The translations under genes were made by a program, and so were the position numbers. A stretch of 64,000 nucleotides of DNA from Bolinopsis microptera (taxonomy: Eukaryota; Ctenophora; Tentaculata; Lobata; Bolinopsidae): contig NC_087077.1 of the NCBI RefSeq assembly GCF_026151205.1, forward strand, positions 9,663,983-9,727,982, read 5' to 3'. Positions 21,724 to 32,555 of this stretch are shown here, piece after piece. How positions within the stretch are numbered: position 1 is the first letter of the stretch; every line of letters begins with the position of its first letter. The notes below the pieces were generated by a model. The model was not told the origin of the DNA, searched no databases, and saw nothing but the letters and a program-made list of their open reading frames with translations.

Positions 21724-24583
21724 AGCTCAGAAGATAATGGTAATTCTGTTTTATCTAGAGTCACTGAGTAACCCTAAGTTCAACAATTTCAAAATGCCCA
21801 ACAATTAATGCCTACTGATTGTCGTTAAACAAATTACACAAAAAGACAAATGAATTAATTATAAAGTGTAATTCAATAAAAAGTATAAACAAAGCTGTAT
21901 GATGTTGACTTATTCAATTGTAAAGAAGCAAATATGGAGCGTCTCCGCTTACCCATCTTTACCCCTAATATACAATTTATAGTGGAGTAAGGAACTTACT
22001 TGCAGTAATAAAATTGGCGACTTTTATAGTTAGAGTTAAATTTCATCGTAATCAGAATTGTCTGGGCTGCAAAAGTAGACTAATCCCACTTAATTGTAAA
22101 CAAATCCTAACAGTAACAGACCTTAGCAATAGAAATTAAACCATGAAGATGTTTGCGCAGCACGGGGCACGGGAGTGATTTCTCATCTCCTCCTAGTCGA
22201 GTCCTATGACGTCATGGTTGCTTCGCTTTCCTAAACCTTGTAACCGCAGAGCCGATCACGTCAACCTGTTGATTTGAATTTGGTCCTCCTAATTTGCAAT
22301 TAGCCACATGTTTACCTATTGTAATTTTGTGAATCTGAACAAAGCAATTCTGTCTGTTCAAGGCAATTTTGTGAATCTGTCTGATTAGTCACTGACTAAT
22401 GAACCCAATTGTAACGCCCACCATGAGGCATCAATATTCAATACACGTGCTAATCCAAAATCCAGGATTCATGATGCTCAATGCTCATGTACGGCACTAG
22501 GATCAATCAGCAACCTCACAACAATTCCGTCTCTTCGTCATGTCTCGACTTTAAATGCTTGAATAACACAGGCCCAATTTTGTGAAGGGGTTTCAACCCA
22601 GGCTATGGAAATTTCACGTACATTTGAAGAGATACACGGCCGCGGCTGTGGATTAATAGCACCGGCGTGGCGACTGGCGGTATTTGGTGGCGTGGGTAGC
22701 AAAATATTAGTAACATTCGAGGTAAAGGTTTCAGTGAATTGATAAAAGATGATTGTGTAATCTTTCATGGTACGTGGTAAATGTGCCGTGGCTGAGTTCG
22801 AGGGTGAACGGACCGAATCACTACATGACTGAATCCCTAACGGACTGAATCACTACCAATCACTATTGGTAGGGATTGAGGTGAATCACTACCGGACTAA
22901 ATCACTACCAGTAGTGATATTTGGGTGGTAGTGATTCCGTCCGGTAGGGATTCAGTCCTACAATCGAGTTCGAGTGCAAAAACAAGTATACGGGGAATAT
23001 GGAAGATATGATAGATGGTACTAACAAACGAAGTGGGATTTGAAAGATGCCGCCTCTGTTACACTGATTTGATGTGGTCAAACAGTCTCACAAATATAAG
23101 ACGCGACATAAGACGTATCATCATCTAGTAGAGGGGAAACTGTAACTAATTGCTCTATCACAATGACTATACAGTATACAACCATTATTAATATGATCGA
23201 TGTAGGACTAACAATTTCCCCGCCGAATAAGCAGACCGAGCAGAATATAGAGGGCGCGGAGAGTTCTACATCGTGAACACCATTACGGCTGAACAGGAAG
23301 GTCTCCAATATAAATAGTAGAGCCTGAACCTAGACAGAACAATGATATTATGACACATGGTTTTAATGGAGACCAAAACGAGTCAAACTTAGGGGCGTTC
23401 ACTTGCAGCTGTGGTTCGTGGCGATAATTAAAGAATAAGTTTGATATGAACCATCTATTAATGGCGGTGTTATCTGGAGTATAGAGCTCTTTCTTCAACT
23501 CATTTTTGTTAATTGTCATTACAACCACCGGCACTATCCGGGTTAACATCAGACAACGATAAAAGTGGTTAGTTTTACTGGCTTACGTCGTGCATGCATC
23601 ATCTGGTGCCATTATCCATGCATAATCCTGAGCAACGAGGTCTCAAAATTGAATAGAAGATTCTAAATTCAGACAAAATAGATAATCGTATTATAAGGAG
23701 ACCCCTGTTCAAGAATCAAGTACAACTAAGAACCCTAAATAACAGGAGCTGTATTTAAGAGGGCGTGGTCTTGTAGCTGAGGCTCATAACAGTAATTACT
23801 TTCTTATGAAACGGACGAATTTGTTCGCTATCGACAATATCACTCCTTTGTGGTCAAATTAATATCATCTTTGGTGAAATCATCAAAGTAGGAGACGAAG
23901 AGCGTACTACTTATTAACTGAAGACGAAAGCGATATCATCTTAATGATGACATCAGTTCACTAGGACCCCATATACGAACACCATCTGATATTATGATGC
24001 TCTTTTAAATTTCTGACAGACGAATGTCCCTTTAAATAATATGAGTTTGCAGAAAATCTAGAAAAGCAGCATTAGGGTCAACATTTAAGATTGAGAAATT
24101 TTCTAATCGAGAAAACACACCTGGTTTTGCTCAATAGGTAGTATAAACAAAGTTGTATGACGATGTAGCACTTGGCTTAGTGCCTAGCTGTTCGTCTTAG
24201 TGGTAGGGTACAAAATAAAAGACTTAAAATTTTAGCTTTGTGGAAAAGAAATTTAAAAGTAACTTGTATAACTATTCGGTACAATCAATAATAGGTAATC
24301 CACAGAACTCTTTTAGAATCAACAATACTCTTTTAGAATTAAAAATACTGTTTTAGAATCAACAGCACTGTTTTAGAATTATCAGAACTCTGAACTGTCC
24401 TACAATCTACATTAAACTCATGTGATAGGTGTGTTTTTAAGGACGATGACAAATTATTTCTACAGGAGTGGACTTAGTGTGAAGGTGTTAGGATGAGATT
24501 GGACACATGACTTGTTTGTAAAACACTATTGGTGGACTAGGTTTGTGAGTGAAACTATTGGTGGACTTGAATTCCGTCTAAGG
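21724..24583. repeat. Diverged noncoding repeats, no gene
   Basis: The block 23944-24120 (GACATCAGTTCACTAG to ACACACCT) recurs at 26320-26518. The words GTATAAACAAAG and TGTATGA near 21885 recur at 24142 and 25954, so a repeat family is scattered here. A 20-bp tandem repeat (core TTTTAGAATC) has four copies at 24311-24390. The ORFs in the region (22538-22768, 23078-23549, minus strand) have no recognisable similarity. Confidence 0.45.
22811..22965. repeat. Small inverted-repeat cluster of GAATCACTACC words
   Basis: The left side repeats GACTGAATCACTACC-like words in plus orientation. The right side carries GGTAGTGATTCCGTCC and GGTAGGGATTCAGTCC in reverse. The segment folds into a nested hairpin about 150 nt long. 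Confidence 0.55.
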
Positions 24584-25655
24584 TACCTTACTCGGGAATA
24601 TTATAACCGGGATAAAGTGGTGGGTTTTGGAAGATTTCGCCATATTTTTCCCGGTCAAAAATTTTACCAGTCATAAAAAATCCCGCCGACTCAGATTATG
24701 GGGTTCCAAGGGGGTGGTGATCATCATATTTTACCTGAAGTCTCATATGTGCTAGAGAAGACTTTTGAACCAGTGGATGGAGGGCTGTAACTTTATTGGC
24801 GGTTGCTACCATAATTTCGTTATAAGAATCACAATTTGGTTATAAAAATCAGATTTCAGGGTGGACCGTGATTCTCACTTCTCTTGCCCATGAATCAGTG
24901 AATCGTAGAGAAGAAAACAATTTATATGTTATAGAAGAAAACGAAAATAATAATAATATATAATATATATTATAATAATAATGTCTCTAAAGATTGATCG
25001 CTTCTCGTGTGCAGTGTGTAGACTAAAGAAAGAGGGAGTTTTTCCCGTTAAAGTAACTTGTGGCCACATCCCGCTAGAAGTGAGTAAACTGTGCCACTAT
25101 TTCATGGTCCACGGTGGATTGATTACTGGAGCAGTAGAAGATGCAAAGCCAAGACGTTCCCCAATACCAAGCGGTGGGCAGGAAATTAAGCTCCGGCTGA
25201 CCTTCAGAGCAGTAGCCCCATTAGCGGACAAAATGAAAGTCTTGTTAAGACAACAATACAACTTCGAATTTGACGGTCAGCAGCTCAGGAGGATATCAAT
25301 AATGATATTGGCGGGGACATTAGCGATAATGAGAATTAGAATACGCTTTCATGAAGATTTGACTTATTATTTATTTGACTTATTATTTATTTTCCTTTAA
25401 ATAGACGTGTCTTTTTTTTCTATTTCTGAGTAATATCAATAACTGTAAAATTGAAATAACTTCTTTAACAAGTAACAAAAACAGAAATTTCGGTTGAAAA
25501 TTTGTTGACCTCTGAAAAAAAACTTGAAAGGTCGGCCACCGGTAAATACATGACCGGGATAATTTGGCGGGTTTTGGGAAATTCCGCCATATTTTTCCCG
25601 GTCAATAATTTTCCCAGTCATAAATTAACCCGCTATAATATTCCCGAGTAAGGTA
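24584..25655. mobile_element. 1.07-kb TIR element carrying an ORF
   Basis: The termini are TACCTTACTCGGGAATATTA at 24584 and its complement ending at 25655. Next to each end lies a second shared block (CATATTTTTCCCGGTCAA and neighbours) in the same orientation at about 24648 and 25590, forming a subterminal direct repeat. One plus-strand ORF (24981-25400) fills the centre. No clear target duplication was found. Confidence 0.65.
24981..25400 (+). CDS. HIRAN-like domain protein inside a TIR element
   Basis: A 139-residue ORF. The N-terminal 70 residues read like the second half of a HIRAN-type domain: DRFSCAVC, then CGHIPLEVSKLCHYFMVHGG, then RRSPIPSGGQEIKLRLTF. The GHIPxE...FxxHGG...GGxEI order is what HIRAN domains of DNA-repair helicases and of several transposon-encoded proteins share. 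HIRAN modules bind DNA ends. Here the domain is not joined to a helicase or nuclease. The last 30 residues are hydrophobic and isoleucine-rich and may be read-through of AT-rich sequence. The ATG at 24981 is the first in frame, but an upstream exon is possible. The family call rests on motif order seen by eye. Confidence 0.45.
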   Translation: MSLKIDRFSCAVCRLKKEGVFPVKVTCGHIPLEVSKLCHYFMVHGGLITGAVEDAKPRRSPIPSGGQEIKLRLTFRAVAPLADKMKVLLRQQYNFEFDGQQLRRISIMILAGTLAIMRIRIRFHEDLTYYLFDLLFIFL

Positions 25656-25969
25656 GTTAATGACAGGAATGAAACTAAATGCTTGGAAGTGGGAGCGTCT
25701 ATGATTTTAGGTGCTGAAATTGTAGAATCTAAACGGAAAAATGTTAGGTGAAGGTGACTAGTGATAATTTACAACAAACAAAATGTTAACCATCTATATC
25801 TGTATACTACGGTGCAATTATAAAAGTACTACAAGAACTTGATTATAAAATATATCAAAGTTATTCTAAATTTCAACTCCTTCTATCTAATTCTATTGTT
25901 AAATAATAATATATATATTTATGTAAACTAAAATATACCTATATCGCACATTAGTATAAACAAAGTTGT

Positions 25970-26130
25970 ATGACGATGACGATGACAATGACGATGACGA
26001 TGACGATGACAATGACGATGACGATGACGATGACGATGGCGATGACGATGCCGATTACGATTACGATTATTACGATGGCGATGGCGATGGCGATGACGAT
26101 GACGATTACTATGGCGATGACGATGACTAA
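25970..26130. repeat. GATGAC microsatellite
   Basis: About 160 bp of GACGAT/GATGAC hexamers with scattered substitutions (GATGGC, GATTAC). It is open on both strands only because of the repeat. Confidence 0.9.
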
Positions 26131-26932
26131 TTCTAATTCTAATTGTACAGAAGTAAACATGGGGTGTCTCATGGTGTCAGCTCCTTGCCCCTAATGTATA
26201 ATGTATAGTAGAGTAAGGGGGTACGGGTGTGGACTTGCAGAAACACGTACCAGCTTATTAAATGCGATTAATTAATAATATTCTTTGTGTTCTGATCCTT
26301 AACCAATATTATCTTCATGGTGACATTAGTTCACTAGATGCCTAGATACGACCACCACCCAGCCACGAGTCCAATGTTCGTGATATTATGATGATCTTTT
26401 TTAATTTCTGACAGACCCCTAGCATAATGAAACATGAGTTTGCAGAAAATCTACAAAAGCAGCATTAAGGTCAACATTTAAGACTGGGCAATATTATAAT
26501 CGAGAAAACACACCTTATCTTTCTTAGAGAAATGTTAACGTCAGGACTCATGGTGCTGGGTAGTACGAATATATTATTGCTTACGAATCAAAACCTCTCC
26601 GAAGAGAGGTTGCCATGCGTGATGAAGTCGATAATACATATTACGTGGCAAGGTAATATTCATACATACATATTTTCAATATACGACTCAAAAATGACAC
26701 ACTCTTTTCGCACATTATTATTGAATCCACACGTTTTTATTTCGTAAAATGTTTCTAGCAGGTCTTTTGTTCACTTTGAGAACCATCTGACCATCTTGTT
26801 GTAAACTGGACTTAGTAAACTAACTAGTATAACTAAACGTGGTCTACGTGGCGAGATAGTGTGCGTTCCTATGTCAATCTACACTCACTAGTATCAAACG
26901 ATCGGGAAGTATGTCTCAATATCAAGAACAGA

Positions 26933-27460
26933 AAAGGAGAGAAGTGTGTTTCTACAATTTGGTTGTATCAGAAGCGTGTCTGATACAACAGTAAGGAGTG
27001 TGCCTTACTAAACTTCAACAACAAATACGTAAAGGAGAGAAGTGTGTCTTTACAATTTGGTTGTATCAGAATTGAAGTGTGTCTGATACAACAGTAAGGA
27101 GTGTGCCTTACTAAACTTCAACAACAAATACGTAAAGGAGAGAAGTGTGTCTTTACAATTTGGTTGTATCAGAATTGAAGTGTGTCTGATACAACAGTAA
27201 GGAGTGTGCCTTACTAAACTTCAACAACAAATACGTAAAGGAGAGAAGTGTGTCTTTACAATTTGGTTGTATCAGAATTGAAGTGTGTCTGATACAACAG
27301 TAAGGAGTGTGCCTTACTAAACTTCAACAACAAATACGTAAAGGAGAGAAGTGTGTCTATACAATTTGGTTGTATCAGAATTGAAGTGTGTCTGATACAA
27401 CAGTAAGGAGTGTGCCTCACTATACTTCAACAATAAACTTATAAAGGTGAGAAGTGTGCC
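26933..27460. repeat. 103-bp hairpin satellite, about five units
   Basis: Full units start at 27031, 27134, 27237 and 27340 with an exact 103-bp spacing. Diverged units flank them at about 26933 and 27443. Each unit contains three consecutive stem-loops. They are GTAAAG/CTTTAC, GTTGTATCAGA/TCTGATACAAC and AGTAAGG/CCTTACT. All three loops contain AGTGTG. Confidence 0.85.
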
Positions 27461-27559
27461 ATGGTCGTTATAAAAGAAGTTACACTGAAGGTTTTCAATT
27501 TTCATTTCTATAATATGAATTTTGAAGACAAAATCAGCTAATATAATTATACCAAACAA

Positions 27560-28199
27560 ACATTTGTCAAGACAAAACTTTGTCTACCTGGGTGCAACTA
27601 TTAGTGGGGATGGGACAATCAACAGAGACCTGGATGTCCGTATCCAGAAGGCTAATGGCGCCTTTCATCAGCTCTGGAACATTTGGAATAGCAGAACTAT
27701 AAAGACTCCAACCAAGATCAGGATCTATAGGGCTGCTGTCCTCACCATCTTGTTGTATGGAGCTGAAGTCTGGAACACCACCAAAAAGCAGATGAAACTT
27801 TTCGAGGTTTTCCATCAAACCTCCTTGAGAAGGATCCTTAGGATTAAATGGTTCTTTCATGTAACCAACGACGAAGTTCTTTGGAGGGCTGGCATCAAGT
27901 CAGTTGAGACTTTCATCAGTGCTGCCAGGCTACGTTGGTATGGACATGTAGTTAGAATGCCAGACTCTAGACTACCGAGGTTTCTGTTGAACTGGAAGCC
28001 AAACTATGGAATGAGGTCAAGGGGCAGACCCCGTAAGAACTGGAAGTCCTGCGTACTCGAAGATGCTGCTAAGCTAGTTACAGGTGTTGAAAACATCGAC
28101 AAAGACACAACAGAAGCTTTGGCTACCAACCGAGTACAGTGGAGACATATGTTACGCCGCCAACGCGATGTGTGTGATGCAGGCCACTCCAACGACTAG
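27560..28199 (+). mobile_element. LINE reverse transcriptase C-terminal fragment
   Basis: An open frame of about 210 codons starting RQNFVYLGATISGDGT, with RIQKANGAFHQLW, LLYGAEVWNTT, RWYGHVVRMPDSRLPR and RGRPRKNWK, and ending CDAGHSND. These blocks, in this order, form the thumb/C-terminal region of many animal non-LTR elements. The catalytic palm (YADD) is absent, so the copy is 5'-truncated just before this domain, directly after the 103-bp satellite. The frame itself is uninterrupted, which points to a recent insertion. Confidence 0.75.
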
Positions 28200-28621
28200 G
28201 AGGAGACCTTACCATGTAACATGTATGTAAACAAACATTACAGCACTAATTGTCCTACCAAATAAAATTACTTAATTCACAATTCTTCATCCTTCTTTAA
28301 AATCGTTCTGCTAAAGACCATGTAATGCAAAAAAGAGATAATTCTCCTGCACCCATTGTAGTTGTACAAATATTTGGCTGGAAATTTTTCTCGTGATATC
28401 TCTTATTCGATATTTCTCCTGTTTTCAAATCACGATAAATTCCGTAGAATATAAATTCTAGATTAGTCCAGTAGTTTTATCTGAACGATGTTACAGTTTC
28501 TGAACAGTATTTATCATCACATGCTCCTCCTGCAGCTGGCTCTGTTACAGGTTGTGATAGATTTACTTCCAGATGCTGTTTTCAGTTCAACAGATTGCGT
28601 TCATGTGTTTCCCCCTGGTAT

Positions 28622-29623
28622 TCAAAATGAAGTCTCACCTTGAGACACATTCGTCGGATTAGCTATCACTGTTGCCGTTGAAACAGACCTGAAAATGTTC
28701 TGGACAGGTCTCATCACCCATTCTCTCATCTCTTTCATTCTCCAGAAATATAGGATCGGGTTCAGAGTTGCATTTAGAACAGTGCAGAACAATTCACTCA
28801 GCAACCAGCTGTAAAAAAACATGAATCCATTTTTGTAGATAGGACCTGGATAATTCTCGAATGAAGTAACAGTGTATAGAGCATTGTTCGTGAAAGTGAG
28901 ACAATTACAGACGAGGAAAGTAGCTGAAAAGTATATGATAGTTTTTGAAGCCTCCCGATTTTTCCGTCGGAAAGTGTCCGGCAAATTGATACTGTTTATT
29001 CTTTTCGTAGAACCCACTACTGACATAAGCGTTATCAGGGGAGGAATTCCAGTCCACACACAGTAGCTAATCATGGAAATGGTGCTGTATGTCCCTTCTG
29101 ACTCAGCAGCACAGTATCCAAAACCATAGGAATAGTAATCATCCATAATAATCACATCTAATGCGTTCCAAACAGAGTTGTACAAGAAAGCTGCGATGAT
29201 CGAAATGATGACAACAATTTTCTTAATCTTGTAAAATGGGGAATAAATGACGATAGTTCTTGTCAAAGAGAGCATCATCGCCACAAAGATGGACATAACT
29301 TGAAGCAAGAGGATGCAGAAATACCATATTTTGCAGAAAGGTCTGTTGCCGAATAAGCCAGGGTGTCTATTGTTCAACCAATTGACAGTGACTGGAAGAT
29401 GAATCAAACTGGAGACTATGTCTATACAGCAGGTAATCATGTAGATAAGGGTTGAGAGATTTCGTTTCCCTGTCTGAAGAAAGTACCTCAAAGCTAGACA
29501 ATTGCCCGGAAGTCCTATCACCAAACATACTAGTAATCCTGCGGCTACCAAGCCATCGTATATTCTGTATTCAGTTAGTTTGAGAAGGCTTACATCTGGT
29601 GTAGATGGTGGAGGTTCCGTCAT
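28622..29623 (-). CDS. Class A orphan GPCR, paralogue 3 (intronless)
   Basis: A 333-residue receptor with the same GNCLALRYF, SLTRT and NPILYFWRM signatures. The tail (MRPVQNIF, ending GETSF) matches paralogue 1. TM4-TM5 and the loops have diverged (for example IIMDDYYSYGFGYC), suggesting a changed ligand pocket. At the codon where paralogues 1, 2 and 4 start (ATG AAT) this gene has ACG AAT, so translation must begin two codons later at the next ATG; the N-terminal glycosylation sequon is lost with it. The 3' flank is shared with paralogue 1 from about 28545. Otherwise the frame is intact. Confidence 0.83.
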   Translation of the reverse strand: MTEPPPSTPDVSLLKLTEYRIYDGLVAAGLLVCLVIGLPGNCLALRYFLQTGKRNLSTLIYMITCCIDIVSSLIHLPVTVNWLNNRHPGLFGNRPFCKIWYFCILLLQVMSIFVAMMLSLTRTIVIYSPFYKIKKIVVIISIIAAFLYNSVWNALDVIIMDDYYSYGFGYCAAESEGTYSTISMISYCVWTGIPPLITLMSVVGSTKRINSINLPDTFRRKNREASKTIIYFSATFLVCNCLTFTNNALYTVTSFENYPGPIYKNGFMFFYSWLLSELFCTVLNATLNPILYFWRMKEMREWVMRPVQNIFRSVSTATVIANPTNVSQGETSF

Positions 29624-30772
29624 ATTCGTTTCAGAACGAACGGTTTGTTAAAACTCACCATTTCCAGGCTATCAAATGAGTTTAGTTTGTTGCATTTACA
29701 TTGTAAATAGCCTCCTTCTTGTTAAGATTTCAAAGTTAGACGCATAAGGGGGAATTAGAAAAAATAAGCTAGCCATATTTTTATTTATTAGATGGTTGAA
29801 GTCAAGTTGGCAGATTTAATTTTACGCAACTGCGATCATGCCAACCCCTGTTTTAATATTTAAGTCTAAGTGCAAAAATCGTATCACGCTCACTTAACGT
29901 TAACAAAAACAAGGAACAGGGAAATTTAAAAGTAAAATTAAGATATTGGGAGCCTGCCACGTGGCAAAGCGCCAATGCCCAAGACAAAAATTTTTAGAAT
30001 GACACGGAAAGATATATATGTTAAGATTACAGATCTTATTTATGCTACGGAAAAGCATTTTTCATCTATATTACCGTCGACCTGATAACACTTTTCCACT
30101 GATTAACCGAATCTGTTTCCCATATTTTATATCAATATTTAGTTAATATAAAGATATAATGCACCAACAGTTTATAAGGTTAAACGTATTTAACCTTATC
30201 AATTGAAGTTTATTTTCCATGTTAGGTAAAAATGTTGTCGTAAAACAGCTTACTTTCTCTTTTGGATTTCTTGTGGTCATACAACAATAAAGAGTTGGAG
30301 ACGGCTGAAGCTACAGTGAAAATAAATTCTAACTCATAATGATGAAGAAGCTTTGGCACGTTCAATATTTAAGTTTTGAAGAATTCAACAAGCCCGATAT
30401 AATGATACAGCTCAGTACAATTATATGGTGAAATTCCACCGAAGTATTTACCTGTGAGGATGAATTCAAGATAATTTTTTGAAAAAGGTGAATTATAGCT
30501 CATATATAGAATGTAATTCGTGGTGTAGTGAGTTGGTCATTTTGTAACTGACACAGAGATGATGAATAGACTGCATTTAAATGTATCGTGTTTTACCTGC
30601 TTTCAGTAGTTTTAAGTTGTGATTAGCACTGATTCGGGAATTTATTATATAACTGATTACTAAGTTATGACTCTATTCAGTAAATCTTTTTGAATGATTT
30701 GTCGGGAAACAGATCTTTTTTGTCCTCTATACATTAAATTGAATAGATTACTTTAATTTGATACTTACTAAT
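29624..30772. other. Upstream region of GPCR 3, no gene seen
   Basis: AT-rich sequence without recognisable coding content. The first 150 bp should contain the promoter of the minus-strand receptor, but they do not resemble the flank shared by paralogues 1 and 2. Confidence 0.3.
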
Positions 30773-32485
30773 TTCTTGTGATGATCCAGACGACATCCAC
30801 AGCAAACGGGAGCAACTGGGTACCGATTGTCTACGGTACGGCATAGATATCTGCGCTATTCAGGAGACTAAGGTTGTAAAACCGGATTCTTGCAGTCTTA
30901 GCAACGGATACAAACTATTATTGTTTGAGCAGAAAAATGGCCGGCACTATAGACTCGGTTTTGTTATCAGTCCCCGATTTATTGACTATGTGGTATGCTG
31001 GAACAGTATCAGTGATCGAGTAAGCTTTTTGGACCTAGAACTCCCTACAAAATCTGGAAAATTTATCAAATGTAGGGTGGTCAATGTATATGGGCCACAC
31101 AAGAAACTTGCAGAAAATGATCAACAACTGTTGATTAATTTTTACGGCCAAGTTAGGGACACTCTAAACGTCCCTGCTAATGTTGAGATATTTGTTTTGG
31201 GAGATTTTAATTCAAAGTTGGGAAAAATGACTGTTTCAGATAAGGACTTTGGTTTTGGTCGTTTCATGGGTAAACATGGTATGGGTTTGCGCAATGATAT
31301 GGGAGAAAACTTGTTAGACTTGTTATCAGAATTTGACCTCTTTGCCTCCAACACTGGTTTTTATCATCCTGCTCGACATACGACCACCTACACTGGCTGG
31401 AGGAAGGACTGGAGTGCCGGGCGAAATAGTAAAAAGACGATCCCGGTCTATTCTCAGATCGATTTCATCCTGTGTCGAAGTAGGTCGAAGCCAATGCTAC
31501 AAGATTCTAGATCTTATGCAGGCACCTTGACATACTCTGATCACAGATTTGTTGTCACTAGAGTAGACTTTAAGGACATCTGTCTTTGCTATAAACGCCA
31601 CTCCAAGTCATCCTTAAAGTTCAACACCTCTGAACTCACCTCGAACCCCACCATTCAGGTGAAATATCGTCAATCCTTAGATGATAACTTAAGTAACACT
31701 GTTTCTGCTCTGGATCCAAATTCAGACTTGAATGGCTTACTTGAGTCCATAAAGGATGCTGCAAAATCGTCAATTGGTGTCATCAGACACAGGAAACGTA
31801 ATCGCAGCGACGATGATGAGGTGAAAAACTTATCTAGCCAGCGTTACTTGTTGAGACAGCAGCTTAATGATAACCAGTCTTTAGACAGATCCTCACTTAG
31901 ATCATCCATTAACTGCCTCACCAATCAGATCAAGCAGAGACTTTCTAACATACGATCAGCTGCTGCTGATGCTATCTGTAATACCATCAGTTCAACAACA
32001 GATAGTAAGAAAATGTTTGAAGCTGTTCGAACCCTGAACTTACCTAAAAGTAAAGCCCCTTCTAGTATTGGTGTTCATGATGAGCAAGGGTGCAATATTG
32101 CAACAGACACTGGTAAAGCTGCCGTAGTTGCTAAGTACCTTGAGCAACAACTTACTCGTGATGAAGCACCTTTAGAACCTTTTGTAGGACCTCCTCGCCC
32201 ACTAGTTAAGCCATTCACTAGTGAAGAAGTCGGATCAGCTGCTAGAAGTCTCAAAAATGGTCGAGCTAACGGCCCAGATGGGATTCCTAATGAGCTTCTC
32301 AAGTATTCTACTGGATCAGTACACAGACGTTTTGCAGACATTATCAATAGAAGCTTCGAGACCAATTCCTACCTTGACCCCATTGGACAGGCAAACATTA
32401 CCCCCTTACAGAAGCCAAATAAGCCCATTGGTCCAGTGAAGAATCTACGACCCCTCACTCTCTCAAATGCTGTTAGGCTCATGGT
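30773..32485 (+). mobile_element. Host LINE, 5' part: AP endonuclease and start of reverse transcriptase
   Basis: One open frame runs from about 30785 to the transposon junction. The endonuclease motifs are CAIQETK (about 30865), NVYGPH, LGDFNSKLGK (31198 onward), YSQIDFILCR and TYSDHRFVVTR, the usual E, N, D and SDH positions of APE-type LINE endonucleases. The reverse transcriptase begins with NGRANGPDGIPNELLK and VKNLRPLTLSNAVR, where the frame runs into the 12.6-kb transposon. The very 5' end is missing. The second half is at 45431-46714. Confidence 0.8.
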
Positions 32486-32499
32486 AGTCGGGTGCCGCG

Positions 32500-32555
32500 C
32501 GGACTTATCGCTCGGTCGATCGAGCGATAAGTAGCTCCTTATCGCTCGTGCGCGT
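32500..32555. repeat. Perfect hairpin within the left transposon terminus
   Basis: CTTATCGCTCG and CGAGCGATAAG form an 11-bp stem around GTCGAT at about 32505-32532. A third TTATCGCTCG follows at 32540. The same structure is found reversed at about 45049-45085 and again at 45368-45404. It may be a transposase binding site (inference). Confidence 0.7.

Noticed and set aside
25951-26194. ORFs of alternating Met-Thr or Ile-Val residues
   Set aside because: Translation of the GATGAC microsatellite.
26933-27460. CRISPR-like regular repeats
   Set aside because: The units are directly adjacent 103-bp satellite copies without unique spacers, in a eukaryotic genome.
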